Source: Streptomyces djakartensis (GTDB lineage: Bacteria > Actinomycetota > Actinomycetes > Streptomycetales > Streptomycetaceae). Taken from it: 64,000 nucleotides of DNA. The position numbers were made by a program, and so were the translations under genes. Position 1 is the first letter of the stretch, and every line of letters begins with the position of its first letter. Of the stretch, positions 8,048 to 16,602 are shown piece after piece. Where the stretch lies: assembly GCF_014651075.1 (NCBI RefSeq), contig NZ_BMWE01000012.1, positions 186,001-250,000 on the forward strand, given 5' to 3'. The notes under the pieces were generated by a model that was not told the DNA's origin, searched no databases, and was given only the letters and a program-made list of their open reading frames with translations.

Positions 8048-8905
8048 CAGAAGAACACTCCGCCACGGAGCACGATCCGACTGACCCGTCGGGGCCGTAT
8101 CGCCCTCGTCGTGACCGCAGCCGTCGTCGTCGGCACCGCTGTGGCGGTGCCGCTGCTGATCCTGGGGGGCGAGAAGGATGACGCCCCTCCCGCGACCCTG
8201 GTCATTCCGGAGGGGCGGCGTGCGAGCGAGGTCTACGCCGCCGTCGACAAGGCCCTCGCGCTGCCGGCGGGCAGCACGAAGAAGTCGCTGGCCAAGGCGG
8301 CGCTGAGACTGCCGGGTGACGCCAAGGGCAACCCGGAGGGTTACCTCTTCCCGGCGACCTATCCGCTCCCGGAGAAGACCACGCCTCAGAAGCTGCTGGC
8401 GCTGATGGTCGACACCGCGAACGAGAAGTTCAACGGCGCCCCCATCGCCGCGGGGGCCCAGCGCAACGCCATAAACGTCTACCAGGCCGTCACCATCGCC
8501 AGCATCGTCCAGGCGGAAGCGGCCACCAGAGCCGACATGGGCAAGGTCGCCCGGGTCGTCTTCAACCGACTCGAACGCGGAATGCCGCTCCAGATGGACT
8601 CCACCCTCAACTACGCCCTCGGCCGCCCCACTCTCCGGACCACGGAGGGCGACACCCGGATCGACAGCCCCTACAACACGTACCAGCGCATGGGCCTGCC
8701 GCCCACACCCATCGCCAACCCGGGCGTGGAGGCCGTGCGCGCGGCGGTCAACCCACCGCCGGGCGACTGGCTGTACTTCGTCACGGTCCGGCCGGGCGAC
8801 ACCCGCTTCACCGCGGACCTGGCCGAACACCAGCGCAACGTCGCGGAGTTCAACGCCCTGCGGAAGAGCGCGGCTGGGGCTCCCGCAGCCGGCCCCGCGG
8901 CGTGA
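8045..8905 (+). CDS. MltG/YceG-like endolytic murein transglycosylase, short form
   Basis: A 286-residue membrane-anchored protein: an R-rich N-terminus, one helix (residues ~19-40), then the YceG domain. Recognisable blocks are EGYLFPATYPLP (98-109), TIASIVQAEAAT with the likely catalytic Glu158, VARVVFNRLERGMPLQMDST and SPYNTYQRMGLPPTPIANPG. MltG enzymes cut nascent glycan strands and so set their length. Streptomyces housekeeping MltG proteins are usually much longer, and this one lacks a LysM-like segment, so it is probably an accessory paralogue. It stands alone after the ABC exporter, 43 bp downstream, with a leaderless-type promoter. Confidence 0.88.
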   Translation: MQKNTPPRSTIRLTRRGRIALVVTAAVVVGTAVAVPLLILGGEKDDAPPATLVIPEGRRASEVYAAVDKALALPAGSTKKSLAKAALRLPGDAKGNPEGYLFPATYPLPEKTTPQKLLALMVDTANEKFNGAPIAAGAQRNAINVYQAVTIASIVQAEAATRADMGKVARVVFNRLERGMPLQMDSTLNYALGRPTLRTTEGDTRIDSPYNTYQRMGLPPTPIANPGVEAVRAAVNPPPGDWLYFVTVRPGDTRFTADLAEHQRNVAEFNALRKSAAGAPAAGPAA

Positions 8906-8949
8906 GCCCGCCCCGGGCCGTGCTTCCCCGTTGCCGTCGCGCCTGATCG

Positions 8950-10026
8950 TCACGCCGCGGCCGGCTCCCGTGCCAGCAGGCGCCTGATGTCCCGGACGGC
9001 CGCGCGGCCGGCCCGGTTGGCCCCGATGGTGCTGGCCGACGGGCCGTAGCCGACGAGGTGGATCCGGGGGTCGGCGGCGGCGTGCGTCCCCTCCATGCGG
9101 ATGCCGCCGCCGGGCTCCCGCAGCCGCAGGGGGGCGAGGTGGTCGATGGCCGCCCGGAAGCCGGTGGCCCACAGGATGACATCGGCGTCGACGTGCCGGC
9201 CGTCCTTCCAGTCCACCCCGGCCGGCGTGATGTGGTCGAACATCGGCTGCCGGTCGAGCACCCCGTCCTCGATGCCCCGCCGGACCGCGTCGCCCAGCGG
9301 CAGCCCGGTGACCGAGACGACACTCCCGGGCGGCAGCCCCCGCCGCACCCGTTCCTCGACCAGCGCGACGGCCGCCCGGCCCGCGTTCTCGTCGAAGGGC
9401 CCCTCACGGAAGACGGGCGGGCGGCGGGTCACCCACGTGGTGGCCGCCGCGTACGGGGCGATCTCCAGCAGATGCTGCGTGCCCGAGGCCCCACCGCCCA
9501 CCACGACGACCCGCAGCCCGGCGAACGCCTCCGGCCCGGGGTACTGGGCGGTGTGCAACTGCCGTCCCCGGAAGGTCTCCTGGCCCGGATAGCGCGGCCA
9601 GAACGGCCGGTCCCACGTGCCGGTCGCGTTGATCAGCGCCCGCGCCGTCCACACCCCCTCCGAGGTCTCCACCAGCAGCCGCCCGCCGGACCCCTCGCGT
9701 ACCGCCCGCACGTCGACGGGACGCCGCACGCGCAGGTCGAAGGCCCGCTCGTACCGGTCGAAGTAGTCGCTGATCACCTCCGCGGACGACCGCGCCGGAT
9801 CCGCGTCCGTCAGCTCCAAGCCCGGCAGCGCGTGCATCCCGTGCACCCTGCCGTACGTCAGCGACGGCCAGCGGAACTGCCAGGCGCCACCGGGCCCGGG
9901 GGAGTGGTCCAGCACCACGAAGCCGCGGTCCGGCTCGAAACCGGAGCGCCGCAGGTGATAGGCGCCGGCCAGACCGGCCTGACCGGCGCCTATGACGACC
10001 ACCTCGACCTCGTGTGTCTTGTCCAC
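8950..10026 (-). CDS. FAD/NADPH-dependent monooxygenase-like oxidoreductase
   Basis: About 358 residues. The FAD site is VVVIGAGQAGLAGAYHL at the N-terminus and the NADPH site is VVVVGGGASGTQHLLEIAP in the middle. Between them lies FRGRQLHTAQYPG, a match to the FxGxxxHxxxY/F fingerprint of flavin monooxygenases and Baeyer-Villiger enzymes. A typical product would be an oxygenated amine, sulfide or ketone; the substrate is unknown. I chose the GTG at 10026, which places GxGxxG near residue 13. A GTG at 10065 is also in frame and would add 13 residues. It is divergent from the yjbQ-like gene. Confidence 0.85.
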   Translation of the reverse strand: MDKTHEVEVVVIGAGQAGLAGAYHLRRSGFEPDRGFVVLDHSPGPGGAWQFRWPSLTYGRVHGMHALPGLELTDADPARSSAEVISDYFDRYERAFDLRVRRPVDVRAVREGSGGRLLVETSEGVWTARALINATGTWDRPFWPRYPGQETFRGRQLHTAQYPGPEAFAGLRVVVVGGGASGTQHLLEIAPYAAATTWVTRRPPVFREGPFDENAGRAAVALVEERVRRGLPPGSVVSVTGLPLGDAVRRGIEDGVLDRQPMFDHITPAGVDWKDGRHVDADVILWATGFRAAIDHLAPLRLREPGGGIRMEGTHAAADPRIHLVGYGPSASTIGANRAGRAAVRDIRRLLAREPAAA

Positions 10027-10085
10027 ACCTTCGCCAACCGTGCCAGGGGCGTGGATCTTCCCCACCCGTACGTCACGATGGAGGC

Positions 10086-10508
10086 ATGGCAGATGTCTTC
10101 ACCACCCGAGTCCTGAACGTCACCACCGGTTCCACGGAGCGGGTCGCCGACATCACCGGCGACTGCGAGTCCTTCCTGCGTGAGGCGGCCGCAGGCCGGG
10201 ACGGCCTGCTCAACGTCTTCGTCCCGCACGCGACCGCGGGGATCGCCGTTCTGGAGACCGGTGCCGGCAGCGACGACGACCTCCTGGCCGCACTGCACAC
10301 CCTGCTGCCCGCCGACGACCGCTGGCAGCACCGGCACGGCAGTCCGGGCCACGGCCGCGACCACGTCCTGCCGGCCCTCGTCCCGCCCCACGCCACCCTG
10401 CCGGTGCTGGGCGGCCGGCTGGAGCTCGGGACATGGCAGTCGGTGTGCCTGGTGGACACGAACAAGGACAATCCTCGTCGCCAGGTGCGGTTGTCGTTCC
10501 TCGCGTGA
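10086..10508 (+). CDS. YjbQ/UPF0047 family protein
   Basis: A 140-residue single-domain protein matching the YjbQ family: LLNVFVPHATAGIAVLETG near the N-terminus, a histidine-rich middle (DDRWQHRHGSPGHGRDHVLPALVPPHATLPV) and GTWQSVCLVDTNKDNPRRQVRLSFL at the end. E. coli YjbQ has weak thiamine-phosphate synthase activity and the physiological role is unsettled. The conserved histidines suggest a metal site. No good ribosome site lies before the ATG; a GGAGG is only one base away. It is divergent from the FMO-like gene. Confidence 0.9.
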   Translation: MADVFTTRVLNVTTGSTERVADITGDCESFLREAAAGRDGLLNVFVPHATAGIAVLETGAGSDDDLLAALHTLLPADDRWQHRHGSPGHGRDHVLPALVPPHATLPVLGGRLELGTWQSVCLVDTNKDNPRRQVRLSFLA

Positions 10509-10537
10509 CGAGGGTGCCGACAGCAGGTCCGAAGCCC

Positions 10538-10663
10538 GGCCGTACCCGACGTCGCGCCAGTGGCCGTGGTGGCGGCCGATGCGCTCGCGGGTGCCGACGA
10601 CGCGGAAACGGCGCGCTTGTGCAGGGCGAGGCCGGCGGTGTTCCCGGGGAAGATCCCGGAGCA
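10538..10663 (-). pseudogene. Frameshifted remnant of a GNAT (phosphinothricin-type) acetyltransferase
   Basis: On the minus strand, CSGIFPGNTAGLALHKRA (from ~10663) is followed, one reading frame over, by FRVVGTRERIGRHHGHWRDVG. Together these are the C-terminal acetyl-CoA-binding part of a phosphinothricin/methionine-sulfoximine-type N-acetyltransferase, where the join normally reads HxRAGFRxVG. The sequence at the join (gccgtttccgc) is explained by loss of a single G. The N-terminal part and the normal C-terminus are gone. The rest of 10509-10756 holds nothing else except the promoter of the next gene. Confidence 0.7.
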
Positions 10664-10756
10664 CGGCAGTGGCGGCGACCCATTCCAGCACCGTAGCGAC
10701 GGGCGTGCCAACGCGCGCATACGCTGGTGATGTCTCGCCGAACCGGAGCGGACGCC

Positions 10757-13573
10757 ATGAATGCAATCGCGAAGGGACCTTCCTGGCTACATCGGAAGCT
10801 GTCGAGCCATCCGTTTGCCGGGCAGCCACGTGATCGTCGCGAGTCCCTGCTGAACCCGCGCAGCATCGCCGGGCGGGTGTTCCTCGTCGAGATCCTGATC
10901 GTCGTGCTGCTGGTCGCGGCCGCGGTGACCTCTGTTGTGCTTCAGGCGGCCCGAGACGCGCTGCAGCAGGGGCGGCGGGAATCGGTCGTCGCGGCCCAGG
11001 CGTTTGCGCAGGCCCCAGGCGTGGCCGAGGCGCTGAGCAGCCCTGACCCGACGATGGTGCTGCAGCCGCGTGCGGAAGCGGCTCGTAAGAGGGCGGGTGT
11101 GGACTTCATCGTCGTCATGGATACCGACGGGATTCGCTATACGTACCCGTACCCGGAGGAGATCGGGAAGAAGTTCGTCGGCACCATTCAACCGTCGCTG
11201 GAAGGCCGCACCACCATCGAGGAGGCGGGCGGGCCGCCCCTGCCGGCGGGTCGGGGAACGGCCGTCCAGGCAGTGGTCCCCGTGACCGATGCCGGCGGCG
11301 AGGTCGTCGGTCTGGTGTCCGCCGGGATCACGGTCAGGAACGTGGCGAGACTGTGGATGCCGCAGCTGCCGATCACCCTGGGTGCCGGTGGGGCCGCGCT
11401 GGCTCTGGCTGCCGGCGGGACAGTTCTGACAACCCGGCGGCTGCAGCGGGAAACCCATGGCCTGGGCCCGGCCGAGATCACGCGCATGTACGAGCACCAC
11501 GACGCGGTCCTGCACGCGGTGCGGGAAGGCGTGCTGATCACCGACGCCGACGGACGGTTGCTGCTGGCCAACGATGAGGGGAAGCGGCTGCTGAGTCTGT
11601 CGGTGGGCGCGGAGGGACGGCATGTGCGGGAGCTGGGTCTTCCGGTGGAGATCACGCGCATGCTGGCGTCGGGGGAGGCGGTCACGGACGAGGTGCACGT
11701 GGTGGAGGGTCGGTTGCTGGCGGTGAACAAGCGGCCCACGTTCCCGCACCAGGCCGGAGGGGGCAGCGTGGTGACATTGCGGGACACCACGGAACTGACG
11801 GTGGTGTCGGGGCGGGCAAAGGCGGCCCGGTGGCGGCTGGACCTGCTCTATGAGTCGGGACTGCGGATCGGGACGAAGCTGGATGTGGTGAGTACGGCTC
11901 AGGACCTGGCTCAGGTGGCGGTACCGCGGTTTGCCGACGTCGTCACGGTCGATCTGCTGGATGCGGTGCTGGAAGGCCGTGAGCCAACGGCGGAGAAATG
12001 GCGACAGCTGCGGCGTGCGGCAATCAGCGGCGAGCAGCAGGCTTTGCCGCTGTACCCCGTGGACGAAAAGATCCCGCTTTCCCCGGCGACGCCGCAGATG
12101 CGGGCGCTGGAGCGGGGCCTGGCGGTGCTGGAGGCGGACCTGCAACAGGCGCGGGGGTGGCAGGAGCAGAACCCGGATCGCGCGCGGGGGGCGCTGGAGC
12201 TGGGGGTGCATTCGCTGGTGACCGTGCCCTTGCAGGCGCGAGGTGTTCCGCTGGGCGTGGCGAACTTCTACCGGATGGGGGATTCGCCGGCGTTCGAGCA
12301 GGAGGACCTGTCCTTCTCGGAGGAATTGGCCGCGCGGGCGGCGGTGGCTATCGACAACGCGCGACGGTTCACCCGCGAGCACACGATGGCGGTGACGTTG
12401 CAGCGGAGTCTGCTGCCGCGGGGGCAGCCGGAGCAGGACGCACTGGCGGTGGCCTGGCGGTATCTGCCGGCGGAGGCAGGGGTGGGCGGGGACTGGTTCG
12501 ATCTCATCGCGCTGCCGGGCGGGCGAGTGGCGCTGGTGATGGGTGACGTCGTCGGTCACGGATTGCACGCCGCGGCGACGATGGGGCGGCTGCGCACCGC
12601 CGTACAGAACCTCTCCGCGCTGGACCTCCCCGTGGACGAGGCGCTCGGGTACTTGGACGACCTGGTCGTGCGTATGGACAACGAGGAGAGCACCGGCGAG
12701 GCCACGGAAGCGCACGAGGGACAGGGGGTTGCGGGAGCGACGTGTCTGTACGCGATCTACGACCCGATAGCAGGAGCGTGCACGGCGGCCCGTGCCGGAC
12801 ACCCCGACCTGGTGGTGGTGCACCCCGACGGGACAGTCACCTGTGCCGACGTGCCGGCATCTCCTCCACTCGGACTGGGCGGCCACCCCTTCGAAACCCG
12901 TGAACTGCACCTGCCCGAGGACTCACGACTGGTGCTGTACACCGACGGGCTGGTGCAGGACCGCACCCGCGACATCGACGTCGGGCTGACCGGGCTGCGT
13001 CGGACGCTGGAACGAGCCGGGGCGCGATGCACGCCCGAGGAGACCTGTCAGGCGGTGGTCGACGCGATGGTGCCGAGACACCCCTCCGATGACATCGCAC
13101 TGCTGATCGCGCGTACCCGGTTGTTCCCGCCGCCGGGCGTGGCGGAGTGGGACGTGCAGCCGGACCCCGCGGCGGTCGCCTCGGTTCGGGCGCACTGCAG
13201 GGAGAAGTTGCGTGAGTGGAGGGAGGAGGAGATCGGGTTCGACACGGAACTGATCATCAGCGAGTTGGTCACGAACGCCATCCGGTACGGATCACCACCG
13301 ATCAGGGTACGACTCCTGCACGGGCGCTCTCTGACCTGCGAGGTGTCGGACGGCAGCAGTGTCTCGCCGCGTCTTCGCCGGGCGGCCACCACGGACGAGG
13401 GTGGGCGGGGGCTGTTCCTTGTGGCCCAGCACGCTCAGCGATGGGGAACGCGGTACACATCCGGTGGCAAGGTCATCTGGGCCGAACAACCTCTTGGCAG
13501 CGGCACCTCCATCGCCCAGGTCAGCACACCGGCCGAGGTTCTCCTTGAGCAGTTCGATGATCCCACCCTCTGA
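10757..13573 (+). CDS. SpoIIE-type phosphatase/anti-sigma kinase with CitA/DcuS-like sensor
   Basis: A 938-residue membrane sensor. In order: helix (~41-63); extracytoplasmic Cache-type domain with VDFIVVMDTDGIRYTYPYPEEIGKKFVG, typical of CitA/DcuS kinases; a second helix (~205-230); a PAS domain (AVREGVLITDADGRLLLANDEGKRLL); GAF (~350-545); PP2C/SpoIIE phosphatase (VGGDWFDLI, GDVVGHG, HPSDDIALL); and a C-terminal HATPase with ELVTNAIRYG and DEGGRGLFLV. It should dephosphorylate, and perhaps also phosphorylate, a STAS anti-sigma antagonist in response to an external ligand. The ATG at 10757 has a ribosome site (cggagcgg) and TACGCT at 10720-10725 fits a -10. No STAS partner is nearby. Confidence 0.9.
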   Translation: MNAIAKGPSWLHRKLSSHPFAGQPRDRRESLLNPRSIAGRVFLVEILIVVLLVAAAVTSVVLQAARDALQQGRRESVVAAQAFAQAPGVAEALSSPDPTMVLQPRAEAARKRAGVDFIVVMDTDGIRYTYPYPEEIGKKFVGTIQPSLEGRTTIEEAGGPPLPAGRGTAVQAVVPVTDAGGEVVGLVSAGITVRNVARLWMPQLPITLGAGGAALALAAGGTVLTTRRLQRETHGLGPAEITRMYEHHDAVLHAVREGVLITDADGRLLLANDEGKRLLSLSVGAEGRHVRELGLPVEITRMLASGEAVTDEVHVVEGRLLAVNKRPTFPHQAGGGSVVTLRDTTELTVVSGRAKAARWRLDLLYESGLRIGTKLDVVSTAQDLAQVAVPRFADVVTVDLLDAVLEGREPTAEKWRQLRRAAISGEQQALPLYPVDEKIPLSPATPQMRALERGLAVLEADLQQARGWQEQNPDRARGALELGVHSLVTVPLQARGVPLGVANFYRMGDSPAFEQEDLSFSEELAARAAVAIDNARRFTREHTMAVTLQRSLLPRGQPEQDALAVAWRYLPAEAGVGGDWFDLIALPGGRVALVMGDVVGHGLHAAATMGRLRTAVQNLSALDLPVDEALGYLDDLVVRMDNEESTGEATEAHEGQGVAGATCLYAIYDPIAGACTAARAGHPDLVVVHPDGTVTCADVPASPPLGLGGHPFETRELHLPEDSRLVLYTDGLVQDRTRDIDVGLTGLRRTLERAGARCTPEETCQAVVDAMVPRHPSDDIALLIARTRLFPPPGVAEWDVQPDPAAVASVRAHCREKLREWREEEIGFDTELIISELVTNAIRYGSPPIRVRLLHGRSLTCEVSDGSSVSPRLRRAATTDEGGRGLFLVAQHAQRWGTRYTSGGKVIWAEQPLGSGTSIAQVSTPAEVLLEQFDDPTL

Positions 13574-13669
13574 GTTCAGACGGTGCTGCACGCCCGTTCC
13601 GCGCTGGAGGCGCGCTCGCCCGTACCACATCCCGGGCAACCGGACGGCGGTGCCGGAGAGCCTGCTGCC

Positions 13670-16243
13670 TCACGGCGACCGGCCGGAGCCGGCGTGTGCG
13701 GAAGCCGGCTTTTCCGCCGTCTGCGGTGGCGGGGCGTACCCGGTGAGCAGGAGGGCGATGTCGTCCGCCCTGTCGGCGGACCGGCGGGCGTCCCGCAGCA
13801 GCGCGTCGGCCAGATCCTCCAGGCGGTCCCCGCCCATGCGAGCCAGTGACGCCCGGAGCCGGTCGACGTCGGAATCGATGTCCGAGTCACGCCTCTCGAT
13901 CAGTCCGTCCGTGTACAGGGCCAGGATCGACCCGGGTGCGAGGCGCAGCTCCGACTCCGGAAAGTGTGCCGCTGTGTCGATGCCGAGCAGCGGGCCGCCG
14001 GACACATCCAGGACTTCGGCCCGCCCGTCGGGCAGGCGCAGCAAGGGTGGGGGGTGGCCGGCACGGACGATGCGCACGACCCCCGAGCGAGGATGGAGGC
14101 GGGCGTAGCAGCAGCTTGCGAGGAGCGCCGGGTCGAGGTCCATGTGGAGCCGGTTGGTGTTGGCGACGACAGCGCCCGGCGGGTGGCCGGCGGTGGCGAA
14201 GGCCCGCACCGCGCTGCGCAGCTGGCCCATGGCGGCCGCGGCGGCGACGTTGTGCCCCTCGACGTCCCCGACGATCAGCGCGACCTCGTCGCCGGTGGGG
14301 ATGACGTCGTACCAGTCGCCGCCGATGTCCATCCCCCTGGTGCCCGGAAGATAGCGCCCGGTGACATCAAGGCCCGGCAGTGCGGGCAGCCGGTGCGGCA
14401 GCAGCGCGTCCTGCAGGCCGCGGGCGAGGGCGAATTCGGCGTCGTAGAGCCTGGCGCGTTCCAGGGCCTGGGCGATCAGGCCGCCCAGCGCGGTGAGGAC
14501 TCCGCGCTCCTCGTCGGGAAATCGGTGGACGTCGTCGAAGCCGAGCAGGCACACGCCGACCGGGCGGTTCGAGGCGATCAAGGGCAGGAACGCCCAGGAG
14601 TTGGTCTGACTGACCATGATCCCGGGGTAGGTCTCGACAAGCTCCTCACGGGACTCGACGAACAGCGGGGTCCCGGAGGTCAGCGCGTCCGTCACGGGCA
14701 GCCGGGCATGCAGCGGTGTGCCCTCGAACCGCGCGAGAAAGCGCTTCGAGTAGCCGCGCTGATCCAGCAGGCGCAGGCGCCGCTCCTCCACCACGGTGAT
14801 CGCCAGCTTCTGACCGCCGAAAGCGGGCAGCAGCTGCTCGGCGACGGCCTCGAACACCTCGCGCGCGGTGACCGCCTCGGTGAGCGCGCTGCCGAGCGTG
14901 AGCACCCGGTAGAGGGAACCCACGCGCGGGGCCGCGGGCGGAGGCGACCAGGAGACGGGCGGCCCCCCTTCCGCGAGGGCTGCCCTGGGTCCGGTGTCGG
15001 CCGGTACGGGCTGTCGCACGGGTGCCGCCCACCCCGTCATGCCCTGGGCGCCCGGGTGGAGGGAGAAGACCAGCCATGTGGCCGGTGGGCGGCGGACCAG
15101 GAAGGAGACCGGTTGCTGGGAGACCAGGGCGGCCCGGTAGCGGTCCTCGTACACGGGATCGGCCAGCCAGGGCAGGACGTCCCAGGGGCGTCGTCCGAGC
15201 AGCTCGTCCTGGCGGACGCCCAGCAGATTCTCCAGGCTGTGGTTGGCGTAGGCGAGACGTCCGTCGGGCGAGAGCGCGAAGAAGCCGTCCGCGAGCCGCT
15301 CGATCGCCGCCACGGCGGCCATGCGGCTCCCGGAGTCGAGTACGGCGCCGACCAGATGGGCCGATGCCGCCAGGTCGTCAGGGCTCTCGGGCACCCGGCC
15401 CCACAGCTCGACGGTGTGGTGGCCTCCGCGGCGGTCCCGGATGCGCAGGCAGTGTGCCAGTACGTGGTGTTCCCGGACCGCGGCACGGGCGGAGGACCGG
15501 AAACCGGGCAGATCCGCGGGCTCGATCATGGCCGCCAGGGTGGCCGCCCGTCCGTCGAACTCGCGGGGCGGCATTCCGAAGATCGCGCACAGCTCGTCGT
15601 CGGCCGTGAGGGCTCCGGTGTCGAGATCCCAGTCGAACAGACCCACCCGGATCACCGGAGCGGATGGCAGCGGGACCACTACCGGAGCCGTCCGCTCGTC
15701 GTACTCACCGAGCGCGCCGCGGGCCCGCAGTCCGGCTAGGGTGGCGCCCAGCCGGTCGGCGGCGGAGCGCAGCTTCCGGCGCTGCGCCCTCGACAACCCC
15801 GTCCCGTCCGGCCTGGCCGTCCACACCACGGCCATGGTGCCGAAGGTCCGCTCGCCCGCCCGTACGGGGACCGATGCGGAGCCGAACGGGTAGGGCAGCG
15901 CGACCGAGAGCTGCGGGAAGCGCCGCATCGTCTCCTCCGCGCCGGCCAGATGGACCATGCTCCCGGAGCGGTACGCCTCCGCCACTGGCAGACGGCTGTT
16001 CACCGGGATCCGTCGCCACCCGCTGAGCAGGGAGGGCGGTGACCCGCACGACGCGGCCACTATGAGCGAGCGGTGGTCGCCGGAGAGCAGAAACACGCTT
16101 CCGGTGTGCGCTCCGGTCAGCTCCACGGCACCGACCACGGCGCTGACCAGCGCGTCGTCGCGCTCGGGCGCTTCGCCGACACTTGCGGCGCCCAACGGGA
16201 AGTCCGATGCCACACCGTCGGCCGACACGTTGCCCTCGATCAT
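13670..16243 (-). CDS. SpoIIE-type phosphatase with GAF-PAS-PAS-GAF inputs, no kinase domain
   Basis: An 857-residue soluble protein. A GAF domain (~25-170) is followed by a PAS domain (VGLFDWDLDTGALTADDELCAIFGMP), a second PAS (IERLADGFFALSPDGRLAYANHSLENLLGV), a second GAF (~450-600) and the PP2C phosphatase (IGGDWYDVIP, VGDVEGHN, RADDIALLLTG). Unlike the neighbours on either side it has no HATPase domain and ends soon after the phosphatase, so it should act only as the phosphatase arm of a partner-switching system. It is head-to-head with the SpoIIE gene at 16603. A -10 TAAAAT lies on its strand at 16267-16262. Confidence 0.9.
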   Translation of the reverse strand: MIEGNVSADGVASDFPLGAASVGEAPERDDALVSAVVGAVELTGAHTGSVFLLSGDHRSLIVAASCGSPPSLLSGWRRIPVNSRLPVAEAYRSGSMVHLAGAEETMRRFPQLSVALPYPFGSASVPVRAGERTFGTMAVVWTARPDGTGLSRAQRRKLRSAADRLGATLAGLRARGALGEYDERTAPVVVPLPSAPVIRVGLFDWDLDTGALTADDELCAIFGMPPREFDGRAATLAAMIEPADLPGFRSSARAAVREHHVLAHCLRIRDRRGGHHTVELWGRVPESPDDLAASAHLVGAVLDSGSRMAAVAAIERLADGFFALSPDGRLAYANHSLENLLGVRQDELLGRRPWDVLPWLADPVYEDRYRAALVSQQPVSFLVRRPPATWLVFSLHPGAQGMTGWAAPVRQPVPADTGPRAALAEGGPPVSWSPPPAAPRVGSLYRVLTLGSALTEAVTAREVFEAVAEQLLPAFGGQKLAITVVEERRLRLLDQRGYSKRFLARFEGTPLHARLPVTDALTSGTPLFVESREELVETYPGIMVSQTNSWAFLPLIASNRPVGVCLLGFDDVHRFPDEERGVLTALGGLIAQALERARLYDAEFALARGLQDALLPHRLPALPGLDVTGRYLPGTRGMDIGGDWYDVIPTGDEVALIVGDVEGHNVAAAAAMGQLRSAVRAFATAGHPPGAVVANTNRLHMDLDPALLASCCYARLHPRSGVVRIVRAGHPPPLLRLPDGRAEVLDVSGGPLLGIDTAAHFPESELRLAPGSILALYTDGLIERRDSDIDSDVDRLRASLARMGGDRLEDLADALLRDARRSADRADDIALLLTGYAPPPQTAEKPASAHAGSGRSP

Positions 16244-16602
16244 CCCTGGATGATTTGTTCCATTTTAAGACCGAGCGGCAGGTGCCTGCGTTTCCGCTTG
16301 GCCGACCGCTCCTGTGCCATGCGGCGTGATGCCGATGGCGTATCCGGTGGAGACTCCGCGCTCGGGTACCTGGCGGTTGTCCTGACGGAGTTTGGCGGAC
16401 ACGAACAGGGGCAAACCAGAGCAAAAGGTGCCGAGTTTCCTGGGGTGAACGCGGTCGCCCGGGAGCCGGGTGGTGCGACCTCGCCCCGGGCCCCTCCCGA
16501 ACGGGCCGGGCGGGCCGTGACGCGTGCCCGTAATGCCCGTATCCTCAACAATGCCAGACTCTTACGAGCGGCGGTTGATCCCGGGCGCAAGCGAGGCGAA
16601 GC
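16244..16602. promoter_or_regulatory. 359-bp divergent promoter region between two SpoIIE genes
   Basis: No gene is visible. The region is less GC-rich near the minus-strand gene, where TAAAAT (minus strand, 16267-16262) is a plausible -10 and a GCAGG-tg-CCTGC dyad (16278-16289) overlaps the expected -35 spacer. TATCCT near 16540 could be a -10 for the plus-strand gene. No sigma-B-type promoter (GNNT-N14-16-GGGTAY) was found. Confidence 0.4.

Noticed and set aside
10787..12910. A 707-codon open frame on the minus strand inside the SpoIIE gene
   Set aside because: The translation is a Q/R/H-rich string with no motif, mirroring the third-position G/C of the real gene on the other strand.
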